64,000 nucleotides of DNA from Schistocerca nitens. Lineage: Eukaryota > Arthropoda > Insecta > Orthoptera > Acrididae. The position numbers and the translations under genes were made by a program. Under the pieces are notes generated by a model. That model ran no database searches. It worked only from the letters and a program-made list of their open reading frames with translations, and was not told where the DNA came from. This document shows, one piece after another, positions 1-11,548 of the stretch (its first letter is position 1; each line of letters opens with the position of its first letter). The stretch covers positions 710,603,202-710,667,201 of the forward strand of contig NC_064617.1 of NCBI RefSeq assembly GCF_023898315.1. Reading direction: 5' to 3'.

Positions 1-1026
1 TTTGTATTAACCAGTTACACTAGCCCCTCCCCTCACGTTCGGTCTGTGGAATCGATTCGTCAGTATTTGATGTGGTTTACGAAATATATCCGGCGGTAAT
101 GTTAGGTGACTCACCCTGTATAATAGATATTACGGCTCGTACAAAAACTTACAAACAATCGTTTCCTCTCGTAAATTTGCTAGTGGAACAGGAAAGGGAA
201 TGGTTAGTTGTTTCAGCCAATATTATCCTCCATGCATTTATCAGTGACTTGTCGATTATGTATATAGATTACGCAGTCTACTATTTATTTAATAAACTGG
301 CAGCAAATACGTAAAATGCGTTAAATAAATACTTCAAAGTGTCACCAGTAAGAAAAATTGTGCTTTAGGTCGCAAAAACGAGAAAATAAATACCCAGAAA
401 TAGCAGAAAAAAGGACGAATTAGCAGAGATATAATCGCTAATGTGTCGCAAATTCGGTGTTTTTCGGACACTTGCAAAAGTACTAGCGTACTGTCAAGTC
501 ATTTTGCAAGACTATCACTGCAAAAATGTACGTCAGGTTCTGTAATACTATAAAGTGCCGTATCATACCAAAAACTACCAAAAATCGAGTGCATCTGAAC
601 TGTGACACCCATCGCAAAGAAGCAGGATGTAATATCACTTGCCCTAAAAAGTTACGCAGCTGCTTTATTCCCGGTATCAAATGGATACTGTTAAAATGTC
701 TGCGCAACATATATAAATAATCCACGACACGTTCGAAAAGAATCCGTCTGTACTAGGGATGTAGTGACATTCTAAATATACAGGGCGCTATACGGACAAA
801 CACACGACGTCCCGAGAACACGTTACCACGCCGGCAATCTATGTTGACAACAGAAAATCTGTTCTGCGCATGTGAATGCTCACTCCAGAGATATTTACTC
901 TATGCTCCTTCCCCCATCTCCCCCCCCCCCCCAAAAGGAGTGGGGGGGGGACTAGGGAGGGGTGGAGGAACAGGCTGGCGGCAGCCTTACTGCTGCTCTT
1001 CACCCAAACGATTCTAATAAAATATA
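1..1026. other. No gene recognised; AT-rich flank
   Basis: No coding signal, tRNA-like sequence or recognised repeat. Small open frames occur on both strands but overlap one another and have no recognisable motifs. A C-run at 920-932 faces a G-run at 942-950, which is simple sequence. Confidence 0.5.
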
Positions 1027-1093
1027 CAGGGTGTATCATAATTAAAGATGTAAACGCATACAGCTGAAAGTACACGATGGTTGAAGCAAGAAA

Positions 1094-2455
1094 ATCTCGG
1101 CAAATGTAAGTCAGCATATGACTGTCTCCACAGACCTTCAGTATTAAAAATTTTAAGAAATCTAGGACTACATCCAAAAATAATTAAAATAATACAACTC
1201 ACTCTAACCAACACCAAATCAAAAGTGAAGTTTAGAGGAGAAATTTCGGAACCATTCCTCATAAAAACAGGCTTAAGACAAGGTGACTGCCTATCACCAT
1301 TACTGTTCAACTGTGCACTGGAATACATAATGAGAGAATGGTATAAGGACAATCCAAAGAGGATAAGAATTGGAAGTGCAAAAGATGATATTAGCTTAAA
1401 CTGCTTGGGATTCGCTGATGATTTTGCTCTCCTAGCCAACACCGTTCAAGAAGCCAGGCAACAAGTGAAATCACTACAAGAAATAGCAGAGAAATTAGGC
1501 CTTAGAATATCATTTGAAAAAACGGAGATTATGCTAACTGATCCACCACTTGCAAACAAAATTACAATAGGAGAACAGGAAATCAAAATTGTTGATAAAT
1601 TTAAATATTTAGGAGAAATAATAACATACAATCTAAATGAGAAGCCATCATCGCAGAATAGAATAAAAAAAACTGAACTATGCAAATTACATTACCAAAA
1701 CTACATACAACAAAAAAAGCCTATCTATAGATGCAAAATTAAAACACTACAAAACAGTTACACAACCAGAAATAACGTATGCAGCTGAAACTATCTTCAA
1801 AACAACTAATACAGCAGAAATTGACAGAATACTAAAAATAGAAAGAAGAATAATTAGGACATGTATAAATAAACAGTATAAAATAAACGGACATTGGAGA
1901 ATAGCATCAAATGAAACAGTATATAAGACAACAGAACCAGTCATGAGCACAATCACGAAGAAACACATCTCATTCTTTGGACATCTGATGAGAATTCCAG
2001 AAAACAGAATTAGTAAAAAAATAATACAAAAATTGTGGAATAGCAAAAGCGACATTAAATGGATCACAGAAATTAAGGAAGATATAAAAGTACTTCAAAT
2101 TACAGTAGATGACCTAAAAAACAAGACAGAGAAAACCAGAATACTGCAAGACCCGCAAACCAGACTACAAATGAAAATCAATAAAAGGAGTACAGGAAGA
2201 TTTGTCTCAGATGAAGAAAGAAAGAAAATGTCTGAAAGAATGAAGAAATATTGGGCAGACAGAAGAGCAAAACACCTTTCATATAAGAATAGACTCTAAT
2301 AATTATATTACCTAAATATCATATTAAGTTATTGTTGAACCAAATTGTATCCCTGTGTAACAACTTGTTTAGAACTTTGTATTTTTGACTATAGTGGTCC
2401 AATGAAGGCCATAAAATAAATAATAATAATAATAAAATAAAAATAAAAAAACAGC
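1094..2455 (+). mobile_element. 5'-truncated non-LTR retrotransposon (RT C-terminus), frameshifted
   Basis: The fragment starts inside reverse transcriptase motif A (SAYDCLHR, the K-AYDS box). It continues with motif B (GLRQGDCLSPLLFNCALE), the catalytic FADD box (LGFADDFALLA, near 1408-1440) and YLGEI (motif E). An insertion near 1700 shifts the frame, after which the C-terminal region resumes from about 1730 and ends at a stop at 2297-2299. The 3' region ends in an A-rich TAA-type tail (about 2415-2455), so the orientation and 3' end are certain. Clade not assigned. It lies within the mariner at 1027-6593. Confidence 0.8.
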
Positions 2456-2630
2456 AAAAAAACCGTTTGCGGGATAACTACGACCGTTACCAGCCACTGC
2501 TGATATGATAACATTTCCATAGCGTAGGGCCGCAGTCATATAATACTGTTTGAACGACACTTCCGCCAGTTGACTGTATAGACTGTTTATTCTACTGTAC
2601 AATCATGATTTCGGCCTGTCGCCATTTTAA

Positions 2631-3882
2631 GGGGGGTAGGACGTCAAACAGGCCGACTTGGAGCAGGAGAGACACTACAGGACATTTTAATTTCCAATGT
2701 CTATACTTTTGCAAATAAATTCATAAAACTTTGGCAGCATGACCAGGAAGGATTCAGGATTCACACTCATATCAGTGGAAGTTCAACAACCTAACAAAAT
2801 AACATTTTTTACATGTGAAATTTCATCATTTTTTCACGTACTATTGGCTGCATTTGTTGCTGTAGGTACACTTTTCTTCGTAAGTAAGAGAGATTCTTCG
2901 ATGAATTTTGCACAGCATACAAACCATACTTACAGGCGTATGAAACTGTAGAATGTATTTAATTAATGGTTAAATGAATGATCTAGTTACAGTTTAAACT
3001 TCATGTTTAGAAAAAACTCAAACTCTACAGTTAATTATCTAAATTTTTACCACAGTTTTTAACAGATTTGGAAAATTCTAGAGTTTTGCATTAAAGAGTT
3101 TGTGTCTAGTAAGTATACCAAGTTTGAAAGTAATAAGTTTTATATTTTGACTGTTACACGTACCTAAGTACAGAAATTTGTGTTTTGCGGAAAATGGCCA
3201 TTAAAGTTTCTGCTTGTACTTGGCATTCTTTGAGAACTGTCCAGCACCATAACCAGGTTATTTTTCATTTTATAAATCAGTTTCCTTCCTTTTCAAATCC
3301 CTATTATGCACGCCTCTTGATTTTATCACGTCCAAAAATGATTTATCTGTTTTCACTGCACACTCGCCGCCTATCGCATACAAAGCTTTGATGCAGTTCA
3401 CGCTGGACCTAATTCCCATTTTCTCTAAAACATATTTCCTGCTTTGCACACCATCATTAAAACATGAAACTGAATCATAAACACCAATAGCAAGTGCACT
3501 CCTTCGCACAAAAATAGTTTTTGGCAATCTTCCCCATACACATTGGTGAAAACTTTCATTTGGGTTTTGGGTACCGCCATGAAGACATTTTTTCAATAAG
3601 TTTTCATTTGCAAGGTCCCTGAATATAAGTTTGATTACAATCTCTGGCACAAATATAAACATTCGAATTCTACAGAGCGAAATACACTTACGTATGACAG
3701 AAGAATACTGTTCAAAGGAGTGTGGCGCTGCATTACGGTACACTTAAGAGCAAATAACGTCCCTTATAATCTCTCAAACATATATGTTTTATACATCAAA
3801 CTATTCAGGAAGATGTACGCTACAAAATAGGCATATTTCTGAAAAATTGATTTTCTTTTTAATTTTTGACGTCCTACCCCCC
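2631..3882. mobile_element. TTAA-flanked DNA transposon (Kolobok- or piggyBac-type), decayed
   Basis: The 18-bp perfect terminal inverted repeats are GGGGGGTAGGACGTCAAA at 2631-2648 and its reverse complement at 3865-3882. Both are flanked by TTAA (2627-2630, 3883-3886), the target duplication of piggyBac and Kolobok elements. It interrupts one arm of the fold-back repeat, and the other arm gives an approximate view of the empty site. The internal minus-strand ORF (3270-3743) does not look like piggyBac transposase, so I favour Kolobok. Confidence 0.75.
3270..3743 (-). pseudogene. Remnant of Mutator-like/Kolobok transposase, C-terminal region
   Basis: A 157-codon open frame inside the TTAA element. 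It contains CLHGGTQNPNESFHQCVWGR-like sequence at about residues 53-72, followed by PKTIFVRRS and an AIGVYDSVSCFNDG segment. I recall the HGxTQNPNESF...W...PK pattern from the C-terminal region of insect Mutator-like/Kolobok transposases. The upstream catalytic domain is absent, so it is a deletion remnant. The family call is from memory of the motif only. It could instead belong to another domesticated or unknown transposase, but piggyBac (DDE_Tnp_1_7) is unlikely. Confidence 0.5.
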
Positions 3883-4257
3883 TTAAAGTGGCACAATGAA
3901 AAGATATATGTATACTAAATGCATGAAAAATGCAATAGATCAGGAAGTGGCAACATTATGCCAATATAATGTAGGATCAAAATTCTTTAAATTTTTTTGG
4001 AATTTAAAAAATTATTGAAATTGTGTTACTTACACGTTAAGCATGATCAGACTAATTATGTATTTTCATAGTGCATTTCATATTGAGTATAGTATATGAC
4101 ATATAACAGTCCCTTCCTACCATTGTAGCATTTTTCGGTATAACCACATTTGTTTACATTACATATTCACAACTTAGAACGACCATGCAAAGATATAGGC
4201 CTATGAACCTTGTCCAATTTATGTAACTGTGGTCTTCAATGGATTCGGCCGTAGATT

Positions 4258-4654
4258 CTTTCTTTGCTTCTTTCGCTTGTGCCTTTTCCCGCAGTTAGGC
4301 AGGGTCGGCATGGTTAATCGGATTTGGCAATGTTAGTGGAAGGGGTGGCCGGATGCCCTTCCTGCCACCAGCCCGTACCCCACTGGACGGAATTAGTGTA
4401 CCCCAACTGTCTGCGACTAGTGTAATCCATAGAATAGTGCGAAAGTGTTGAAATGCTTGCGAGCCGTGTAACTGAGGTGGGATGTGGGGACCTGTCCGGT
4501 ATTCACCTAGGGAGATGTGGAAAGCCGCCTAAAACCACATCCAGGCTGGCCAGCACACCGGCCGTCGTCGTTAATCCACCGGGCGGATTCGATCCGGGGC
4601 CGGCGCACCTACCCGAGTCCAGGAAGCAGCGCATTAGCGCTCTCGGCTAACCTG
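4258..4654 (-). repeat. tRNA-derived SINE, about 400 bp, with 17-bp target duplication
   Basis: On the minus strand the 5' head is tRNA-like: an A-box-like GTTAGCCGAGAGCGCTAATG and a B-box-like GGATCGAATCC. It is flanked by GGATTCGGCCGTAGATT (4241-4257) and GGATTCAGCCATAGATT (4655-4671), two mismatches in 17. It is inserted in the loop of the fold-back repeat. Open frames called across it on the plus strand are artefacts. Confidence 0.75.
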
Positions 4655-5317
4655 GGATTCAGCCATAGATTACACCACATAAATTCACATCATACGATGT
4701 TCATCTTTGGCTTCCATTACATGACTAAATTCGACAAATAATGGTGCCTTCACATATAATAATAGTTTTTCGTGATCATTTTATGGCACAGTTATTCAGT
4801 GTATGTCGGACATATTTGTCCTATCTCTGCCAGAGATTTTGTATGTTCTCACTTTTATACTGCGACATAATCAAGTTTAATGTATCTCGACGATGACTTC
4901 GTTTCCAGGAGTCTGATCATGTTTAAAGTGTACGTAACATAATTTCAGTAATTTCTAAAAAAAAAATTTAAAATATTTGATCCTACAATGTGTTTCCATA
5001 ATATTACCTACTTTCTGGTCCATTGTATTTTTTAAGCATTCTTTTCAGTGTGGTACGCGAAAGTGGCCAAAGGCCGAAATCATCTTTGAGCAATAGAATA
5101 AACAATCTATAAAGACAAATGGCGTAACTTTCATTTAAACACTATTGATGGGATTCTATGTAGACACCGCATGTTGATTGACGTGATATTTGTTCACATA
5201 TTCGACATGTCAGAGCTGTAAACAGACCAGATACGACAGTACAGTATACAGTCAGAGTGCCACTCCCATCAATTGTTCGCGGAGTGTCAGCTGTGTTCTA
5301 GGGCTGTTGGTGCTAAC

Positions 5318-6337
5318 ATGGAACATTACAGTAATGAGGAGTATCAGGATAAGCATGTCGCATGTGGTAAGCAATGCACGGGAGCGTGCATGCTTGTACC
5401 AAGAACCATACGCTGCCCAAAGTCACCCTGAGTATCAAATCTCTATAAGGGTGCAGCAGTACTTCCGAGAAACTGGGAGCTTTGCACTTGTTTTGGGAGC
5501 GGGTAGGCATGCACGAATTACATCTGTGCTTGAAAATGTAGAGCTGGGAACAGTGTATCATTCTTCAGGTGTTTCGACAAGCAAACTTGCCGCACAAATA
5601 CCTGTAATGAGCCATAACAGTGTTTGCAGAAAAATGCATTACTGTACTATGTACCTGTACCACAAACGTTCAGTCAGCGCATGTGACAACAAGCTGTAGG
5701 CAACCCTACGTTTGACAATAACATTTTAATTGCAGATGAAGCAGGTTTCACACGTAATGGTGTGTTTAATTCTCACAATTCTCACATTTGGAGTCATCTA
5801 TGTCCCAGCCCAAATGCTACGCATGATTTTCAACACCAGTGACCTTTCTCAGTGAATGCATGGTTACGGCTACTAAGCGATCGTCTAATTGGACCGTACA
5901 TGTTTAACAAAAAAATCACTGGACGGAATTACCTTCGGTTTCTGCTGCCACATCTTTCAGGATTGCTTGAGGATGTTACGTTAGAGCAACGCCAGAGGAT
6001 GTGGAATATGCCTGGTGAAGCACCGGCATGTTTTGCTGCTGTAGTGAGACGTCTAAAGAATTGATATGGCCAAAGGTGGAAGGGGCGAGGAGGACCTACA
6101 CTGTGGTCTCCAAGAACACCTGATCTGAGCCCCCCATATTTCTGTGTTTCGGGCCATCTTAATGGTGTAGTGTACACCACTCGTTACCATGGTTGAAAAC
6201 TTGTAGCGGAGACTTGTCAGAGATTTCAAGAATTCTGAAATGATCCGGACGTGTTTAAAAGGATACGAAACTCTTTGTGGCGACGGGTAAGCGCTTGCAT
6301 TCGGGTACATGGACGGCGTTTTGAACACTTCCTTTAA
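5318..6337 (+). pseudogene. Broken DUF4817-type mariner transposase
   Basis: This is the relic transposase of the element at 1027-6593. The N-terminal part begins METH-like with NEEY and the RETGSF motif typical of the DUF4817 (HTH-like) region in insect mariners. The middle carries HNSH(I/V)W near 5775-5795 and DRLIGPYMFNKKITGRNYLR at about 5878-5937. The C-terminal part has RTPDLSPP near 6115-6135 and ends RRFEHFL before a TAA. Stops and frameshifts interrupt it throughout. The expected second catalytic Asp region reads MPGEAPACFAAV, where the family has HDGAPAHF, so that Asp is lost. It cannot make active transposase. Confidence 0.75.
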
Positions 6338-6593
6338 CTATGACTTCAACCATGTAACTGTTGATGTCTTCATTCAAAACAACTGCGCTTCTACCAAATT
6401 ATCTCTAATAACTTTTCTTAATGTTGCACAGTATTGTTACCTTTTCCAAACTGGGATGAATTTTAAATACAGTCAAGTCGTAATTATCTCGCAAACAGTT
6501 CGTTTACGGACCTATGTCTACCGAGACTTTTTGTTTCTAGGACTCTGTACTTTCAACTATATGCGTTTACGTCATTAACTAGGATACACCCTG

Positions 6594-6918
6594 TATACAT
6601 AAAGTAAAAAAAAATAATGGTATTAACAGGGAGAACTTACAGATTGGCCATCTTCGATATCCCTTATAAAAACGTGATCTGAGGGTCAGAGCCCAGGCAT
6701 CATTTTGCTAAAGCAGTATGTACTTTTGAAGATCTCCATTGGCTGTTAAGTACAAAAATTCGAGGTATTAACAGATCAGCATGTGAATGTACCTAATATT
6801 CTAGTCTTCTTTGTGATGGTGCAGGTTCTATTCTCGATAAGCGCAACTTTTTTTACTTTCATTTCAATTCTATATTTATTATCAAATCGAAAAAGTAATT
6901 GACAAATATTAAAACATA
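6594..6918. other. No gene recognised
   Basis: AT-rich sequence between the right end of one mariner and the left end of the next Tc1-like element. No motif or repeat recognised. Confidence 0.5.
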
Positions 6919-7156
6919 CACTCATGTTCAGTAAAACAGAACACCTTGAAAGACTAGAGACAGGACGTTCATATTCCCAGGACACCTACATTAGCATGTT
7001 CTGCAGAAATGATTAGCATTTGAACCATGTTGGCCCGCGGGTTCAAGGTCAACATCGATATCGCGGCGTAACATCACCTACCGGTAAAATGTGGTTGCGG
7101 CTCTTGTTGTCACTATAAACCGATGTAATGGATCATTGTGACTTAAGCAGATGTGC

Positions 7157-9235
7157 GGGATGCCTCGCAGACATATGCGCGAACCGTACCGTCAAATCAG
7201 TCAGTTTGAAAGAGGGCGCATTATCAGCATGAGAGAATTTGATGCATCCATCTGAGATATTAACTACTCGTGTGGGACGAAGTTTTTTGGCAGTGCAACG
7301 GGTGTGTGCAGAATGGTTCATGGAAGGTCGTAGAAAACGACGAGATGGGTCAGGTCGCACCACACAGACCACCCGCCGAGAAGATCGACATCTCATACGA
7401 ATGGCGTTGCAGAACAGATGTGCGTCCTCCTCAGCTCTGGCTGAACAGAGGAACAGTTACGTGCGCATCACTCACTTCCCCGCTTGCCTTTGACGAATGT
7501 GCAGAAACGTGTTAGACGGCAATGGTGTGTAGAATGACGTCACTGCGCACACGAGTGGCATCAGAGAGTCTTTTCGGACGAATCCAGGTTCTGTTTGTAT
7601 GAAAATCATGGCTCCATTTTGGTTCACTGCATACAGGGGGAGCAGCATCACAGTGACTGCATTCGCACAAGACATACAGCGCCAATTAAAGGCCTTATGG
7701 TATGGGATAGACTCAGAGAAAGCTTTGGACAACGTTAACTGGAATACCCTCTTTTAAATTCTGAAGGTGGCAGGGGTAAAATACAAGGAGCGAAAGGCTA
7801 TTTACAGTTTGTACAGAAACCAGATGGCAGTTATAAGAGTCGAGGGGCATGAAAGGGAAGCAGTGGTTGGGAAAGGAGTGAGACAGGGTTGTAGCCTCTC
7901 CCCGATGTTATTCAATCTGTATATTGAGCAAGCAATAAAGAAAACAAAAGAAAAATTCGGAGTAGGTATTAAAATCCATGGAGAAGAAGTAAAAACTTTG
8001 GGTTCGCCGATGACATTGTAATTCTGTCAGAGACAGCAAAAGGACTTGGAAGAGCAGTTGAACGGAATGGACAGTGTCTTGAAAGGAGGATATAAGATGA
8101 ACATCAACAAAAGCAAAACGAGGATAATGGAATGTAGTCAAATTAAATCGGGCGATGCTGAGGGGATTAGATTAGGAAATGAGACACTTAAAGTAGTAAA
8201 GGAGTTTTGCTATTTAGGGAGTAAAATAACTGATGATGGTCGAAGTAGAGAGGATATAAAATGTAGACTGGCAATGGCAAGGAAATCGTTTCTGAAGAAG
8301 AGAAATTTGTGAACATCGGGTATAGATTTAAGTGTCAGGAAGTCATTTCTGAAAGTATTTGTATGGAGTGTAGCCATGTATGGAAGTGAAACATGGACGA
8401 TAACCAGTTTGGACAAGAAGAGAATAGAAGCTTTCGAAATGTGGTGCTACAGAAGAATGCTGAAGATAAGGTGGGTAGATCACGTAACTAATGAGGAGGT
8501 ATTGAATAGGATTGGGGAGAAGAGAAGTTTGTGGCACAACTTGACTAGAAGAAGGGATCGGTGGGTAGGACATGTTTTGAGGCATCAAGGGATCACAAAT
8601 TTAGCATTGGAGGGCAGCGTGGAGGGTAAAAATCGTAGAGGGAGACCAAGAGATCAATACACTAAGCAGATTCAGAAGTATGTAGGTTGCAGTAGGTACT
8701 GGGAGATGAAGAAGCTTGCACAGGATAGAGTAGCATGGAGAGCTGCATCAAACCAGTCTCAGGACTGAAGAGCACAAACACAACAACATGGTATGGGATG
8801 CTGTTGGGTACACCTAGAAATCACAGTTAATAAGTGTACACGGCACTGTGATCAGTGTGGCCTACGTGAATGACGTCCTGCGACCCGTAGCCATACCCTT
8901 CCTGTAAAACACCCTAGACGACATTTTTCAGCAAGCCAATGCACGACCCTATGTTGCTGCACGTACATATGCGTTCTTGGTGTCACAGGTGTCAGCCTTT
9001 TGCCCAGGTCCGCTACATCACTGGGCTTGTCACCAATCAAAAATGTTTGAGATATGGTGAAATGACTGGTACAGTGCTGTGACCCAATGCCAACCACCTC
9101 AGATGAACTTTGGAACAAGGTGAACGCAGCATGGGTGGCTATACCACAGGACGCCATTCCCGCCTTATATGCGTCGATACCGTCGCACGAGGAACAAATT
9201 ATCAGGGCCCATGGTGGTCCCTCTGCCTGCTAGGC
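7157..9235 (+). pseudogene. Broken Tc1-like transposase (split by LINE)
   Basis: The start MPRRHMREPYRQISQFERGR is the paired-like HTH N-terminus shared with the copy at 24148. The plus frame has a stop within the first 40 codons and several frameshifts. FSDESRFCLYENHGSILV (first catalytic Asp) is legible near 7570-7625. After the inserted LINE the relic resumes at 8800 with VNDVLRPVAIPFL (about 8868-8905), a degraded QQANARPYVAA-like stretch near 8930 in which the catalytic Asp is lost, and a C-terminus ending RAHGGPSAC. Not functional. Confidence 0.8.
7709..8787 (+). mobile_element. 5'-truncated LINE (RT fragment) with 12-bp target duplication
   Basis: ATGGTATGGGAT at 7697-7708 is repeated at 8788-8799, so the insertion is exact. 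The insert encodes the RT C-terminal half of the family at 58703-61279. It starts at motif A (EKALDNVNWNTLF), continues with RQGCSLSPMLFNLYIE, then a frameshift that destroys FADD (8001-8010), YLGSKITDDGRSREDIK, and the C-terminal RRMLKIRWVDHVTNEEVL region, ending SNQSQD. It ends in a CAA-rich tail. Stops at 8019 and 8310, plus frameshifts, inactivate it. Confidence 0.9.
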
Positions 9236-9370
9236 ACCAGGACACATGGTGAACGAAGGTAACTCAAATACTAATTATTTCTGCTGAACATACTATGTAC
9301 ATGCCCTGCGAATATGAACGTCCTATCTTTAGTCGTTCAGGGTGTTCTGTTTTTTTTCTGAACATGAGCG

Positions 9371-9785
9371 TAGTTCTCGAATGGTAACATATTTTATCTG
9401 TAATTACTAAATCGAATGAAAATGTAAATATTCACAATAAATTAAAATTTGGTACAAAAATGTGAAACATGAAACAGAAAATAAAATACTCTTTTATTTC
9501 ATATGTACATATTGTTCAAAATCTCTGCATGAAACATCAAGCTGTGATAGATCACGTCATGGGGAAGAATTTTTGCTACAGACAAAATGTTCATTCACAT
9601 TTGCCACCGATGCTAGGCATTCTTATGTATAGGTTATGCACCTGAGAGGTGGCAGGGTTCACGCATTCTACTGTGTGTGTATGCAGTGTGTTTTGCATAG
9701 AATGCAGTCATCTGCTCCACGCGAAGGAGGCTGAGCAGAGCAAAATTTAAGGACATGAAACGTATTCACAAAACTGTATAAGGGA
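9371..9785. other. No gene recognised
   Basis: AT-rich sequence with no recognisable coding or repeat signature. Confidence 0.5.
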
Positions 9786-9870
9786 ATGACGACAGTGAAA
9801 ATTTTTGCAGGACCGGGACACAAACCCGGATTTCCTGATTTACACAAGTGGTTGCCTTAATTGGCTTTTT
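9786..9870 (-). repeat. tRNA-derived SINE fragment
   Basis: The minus strand carries a B-box-like GGGTTTGTGTCCCGGTCC followed by TGCAAAAATTTTCACTGTCG, a sequence I recall as the head-to-body junction of an orthopteran SINE. A poly-T tract of about 20 nt follows on the plus strand (about 9867-9884). Short and degraded. Confidence 0.5.
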
Positions 9871-11115
9871 TTTTTTTTTTTTTACAGGAATTGGTTCGTG
9901 GGCAGCGGTCGAATTCCGAGGCGTGGCCACAGTGTCCCTCTCACCTCCACCGAGCCTGTGGAGCATAGGAAAGTGGGAGAATGGGAATCAATAGAAGTGA
10001 AGGCTTTTCTTCTTATTTATTTATTTACTTTGTAACTTTTACTATTATTATGAAATTATGTGGAACAGACGTCACCTACTAGGAAAAAATAAAAACAAAA
10101 GACAGGGCACAGAAAATTACGCTCATTTATGGCGTGACTTCCCATCTGCAGAGATCGGGGGAAGAGTCGACCATAGGCAGCTGAAACTCAGACACCGCCC
10201 GGGTGGAGGTAGGTGCCCTTAGCTCCCGGCGTTTCCCAACTATGTGGAGGTCTAACAAAGATCCCTCGGTAAAGTGGCATGTGTTCAAGCGCTGCATGGT
10301 CTGTCTGTAAATAGATACAGAAGTCGAGGCGAGATTTTGGCCCCTAACGAAATAGGTAACTGACCATCTATCCCTTAATCCAATTAATTGCACGATATTT
10401 GGCGGCGGCAAAATATGAGTCCTCCAGTTACAGGAAAAATCGCGGTTCGATCGAATGTAGTGCCACTTGGATGTGGCAGGCGGTCATGAATAGACAGACG
10501 TCGTGTGGAGAGGCACAGGTCAGATGGTGGCCACAATGCTGAGTTGCTGGCAAAGGAGACAAAGAGTGGAATTCGACAAACCGAGGTCGTGCAGTCACTG
10601 TTTTGTAGCAAATTTCCTGTTGACTATGTGACACCACTTTGCCAAGACATTCATAGGGCGTAAGGGCTGGAGGATGGTACTCCACAGTGTGGGCCACTGG
10701 ATGGAGGGATATCTGGTATCCAAGACGTTACGAGGAATACGGCGCAATAATATGTTGTAAAAATCCTTGGTCCTGCGTGGATGGGTACCTGGGAAGCTGG
10801 TATTTGTATAACTTTAGATGACGAAAATGGTTGAAAAGTGAGACAAATGAGGGGCGATGTGGCCGACAGACACCGGCGGTGGGGTAAACGCAGGCAGGAG
10901 GATCTCAAGCAAGCTGCGTATTAGGGATGTGCTCCGTCTGGTCCATTATATTCTCATAGTACTCATATACAGGGTGGTCCATTGATAGTGACCGGGCCAA
11001 ATATCTCACGAAATAAGCATCAAACGAAAAAACTACAAAGAACAAAACTCGTCTAGCTTGAAGGGGGAAACCAGATGGCGCTATGGTTGGCCCGCTAGAT
11101 GGCGCTTCCATAGGT

Positions 11116-11317
11116 TCAAAAAATGGTTAAAATGGTTTTGAGCACTATGGGACTTATCTGCTGAGGCCATCAGTGCCCTAGAACTTAGAACTACTTAAAC
11201 CTAACTAACCTAAGGACGTCACACACATCCATGCCCGAGGCAGGATTCGAACCTGCGACCGTAGCGGTCGCGCGGTTCCAGACTGTAGCGCCTAGAACAG
11301 CTCGGCAACTCGGCCGG
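11116..11317 (-). repeat. SINE1 copy (tRNA-derived)
   Basis: On the minus strand: a GCCGAGTTGCCGAGCTGTTC A-box region, a B-box GGTTCGAATCC (about 11245-11255), then a body ending GTGCTCAAAACC. The flanks CCATAGGT (11108-11115) and CCAAAGGT (11324-11331) are the likely duplication. The right terminal repeat of the host mariner shows the empty-site sequence GCCATAGGTCAAACGG. Confidence 0.85.
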
Positions 11318-11548
11318 CTGCTGCCAAAGGTCAAACGGATATCAACTGCATTTATTAAAAATAGGAACCCCCATTTTTATTACATATTCGTGTAGTACGT
11401 AAAGAAATATGAATGTTTTAGTTGGACCACTTTTTTCGCTTTGTGATAGATGGCTCTGTAATAGTCACAAACGTATAAGTACGTGGTATCACGTAACATT
11501 CCGCCACTGTAGACGGTATTTGCTTCGTGATACATTACCCGTGTTAAA

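Larger units (their letters stand above)
2536..5152. repeat. Fold-back repeat with long imperfect inverted arms
   Basis: About 430 bp of sequence reads as an imperfect inverted repeat. The left arm is 2536-2630 plus 3887 to about 4240. The right arm is about 4672-5152. Examples are GATGATTTCGGCC in reverse near 5085 against CATGATTTCGGCC at 2604, and TGTAGGATCAAA at about 3969 against its reverse complement near 4978-4990. The left arm is split by a TTAA-flanked element (2631-3882), and a SINE (4258-4654) sits between the arms. I do not recognise the family; TTTCGGCC-type ends occur in Penelope-like and other elements. Confidence 0.65.
1027..6593 (+). mobile_element. Old mariner-like element (DUF4817-type), split by later insertions
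   Basis: The ends are imperfect terminal inverted repeats of about 50 bp: 1027 begins CAGGGTGTATCATAATTA and the 6593 end reads, in reverse, CAGGGTGTATCCTAGTTA. Both are flanked by TA (1025-1026 and 6594-6595), the Tc1/mariner target site. Only about 70 bp of the left end remain before a LINE fragment (1094-2455) and a fold-back repeat (2536-5152). The degraded transposase follows at 5318-6337. Without the insertions the element would be about 1.5 kb, a normal mariner size. Confidence 0.75.
6919..9370 (+). mobile_element. Tc1-like element interrupted by a LINE
   Basis: The left end CACTCATGTTCAG and right end CTGAACATGAGCG are inverted, and the similarity extends more than 80 bp inward (ACAGGACGTTCATATTC against its complement near 9310). 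TA flanks both ends (6917-6918, 9371-9372). The same family occurs at 23918-25291. The transposase lies at 7157-9235, and a LINE with target duplication (7709-8787) splits it. Confidence 0.85.

Noticed and set aside
3185..3391. Plus-strand 68-residue frame
   Set aside because: It overlaps the minus-strand transposase remnant and has no motif.
4453..4741. Overlapping short plus-strand frames
   Set aside because: They cover a tRNA-derived SINE on the minus strand and match no protein.
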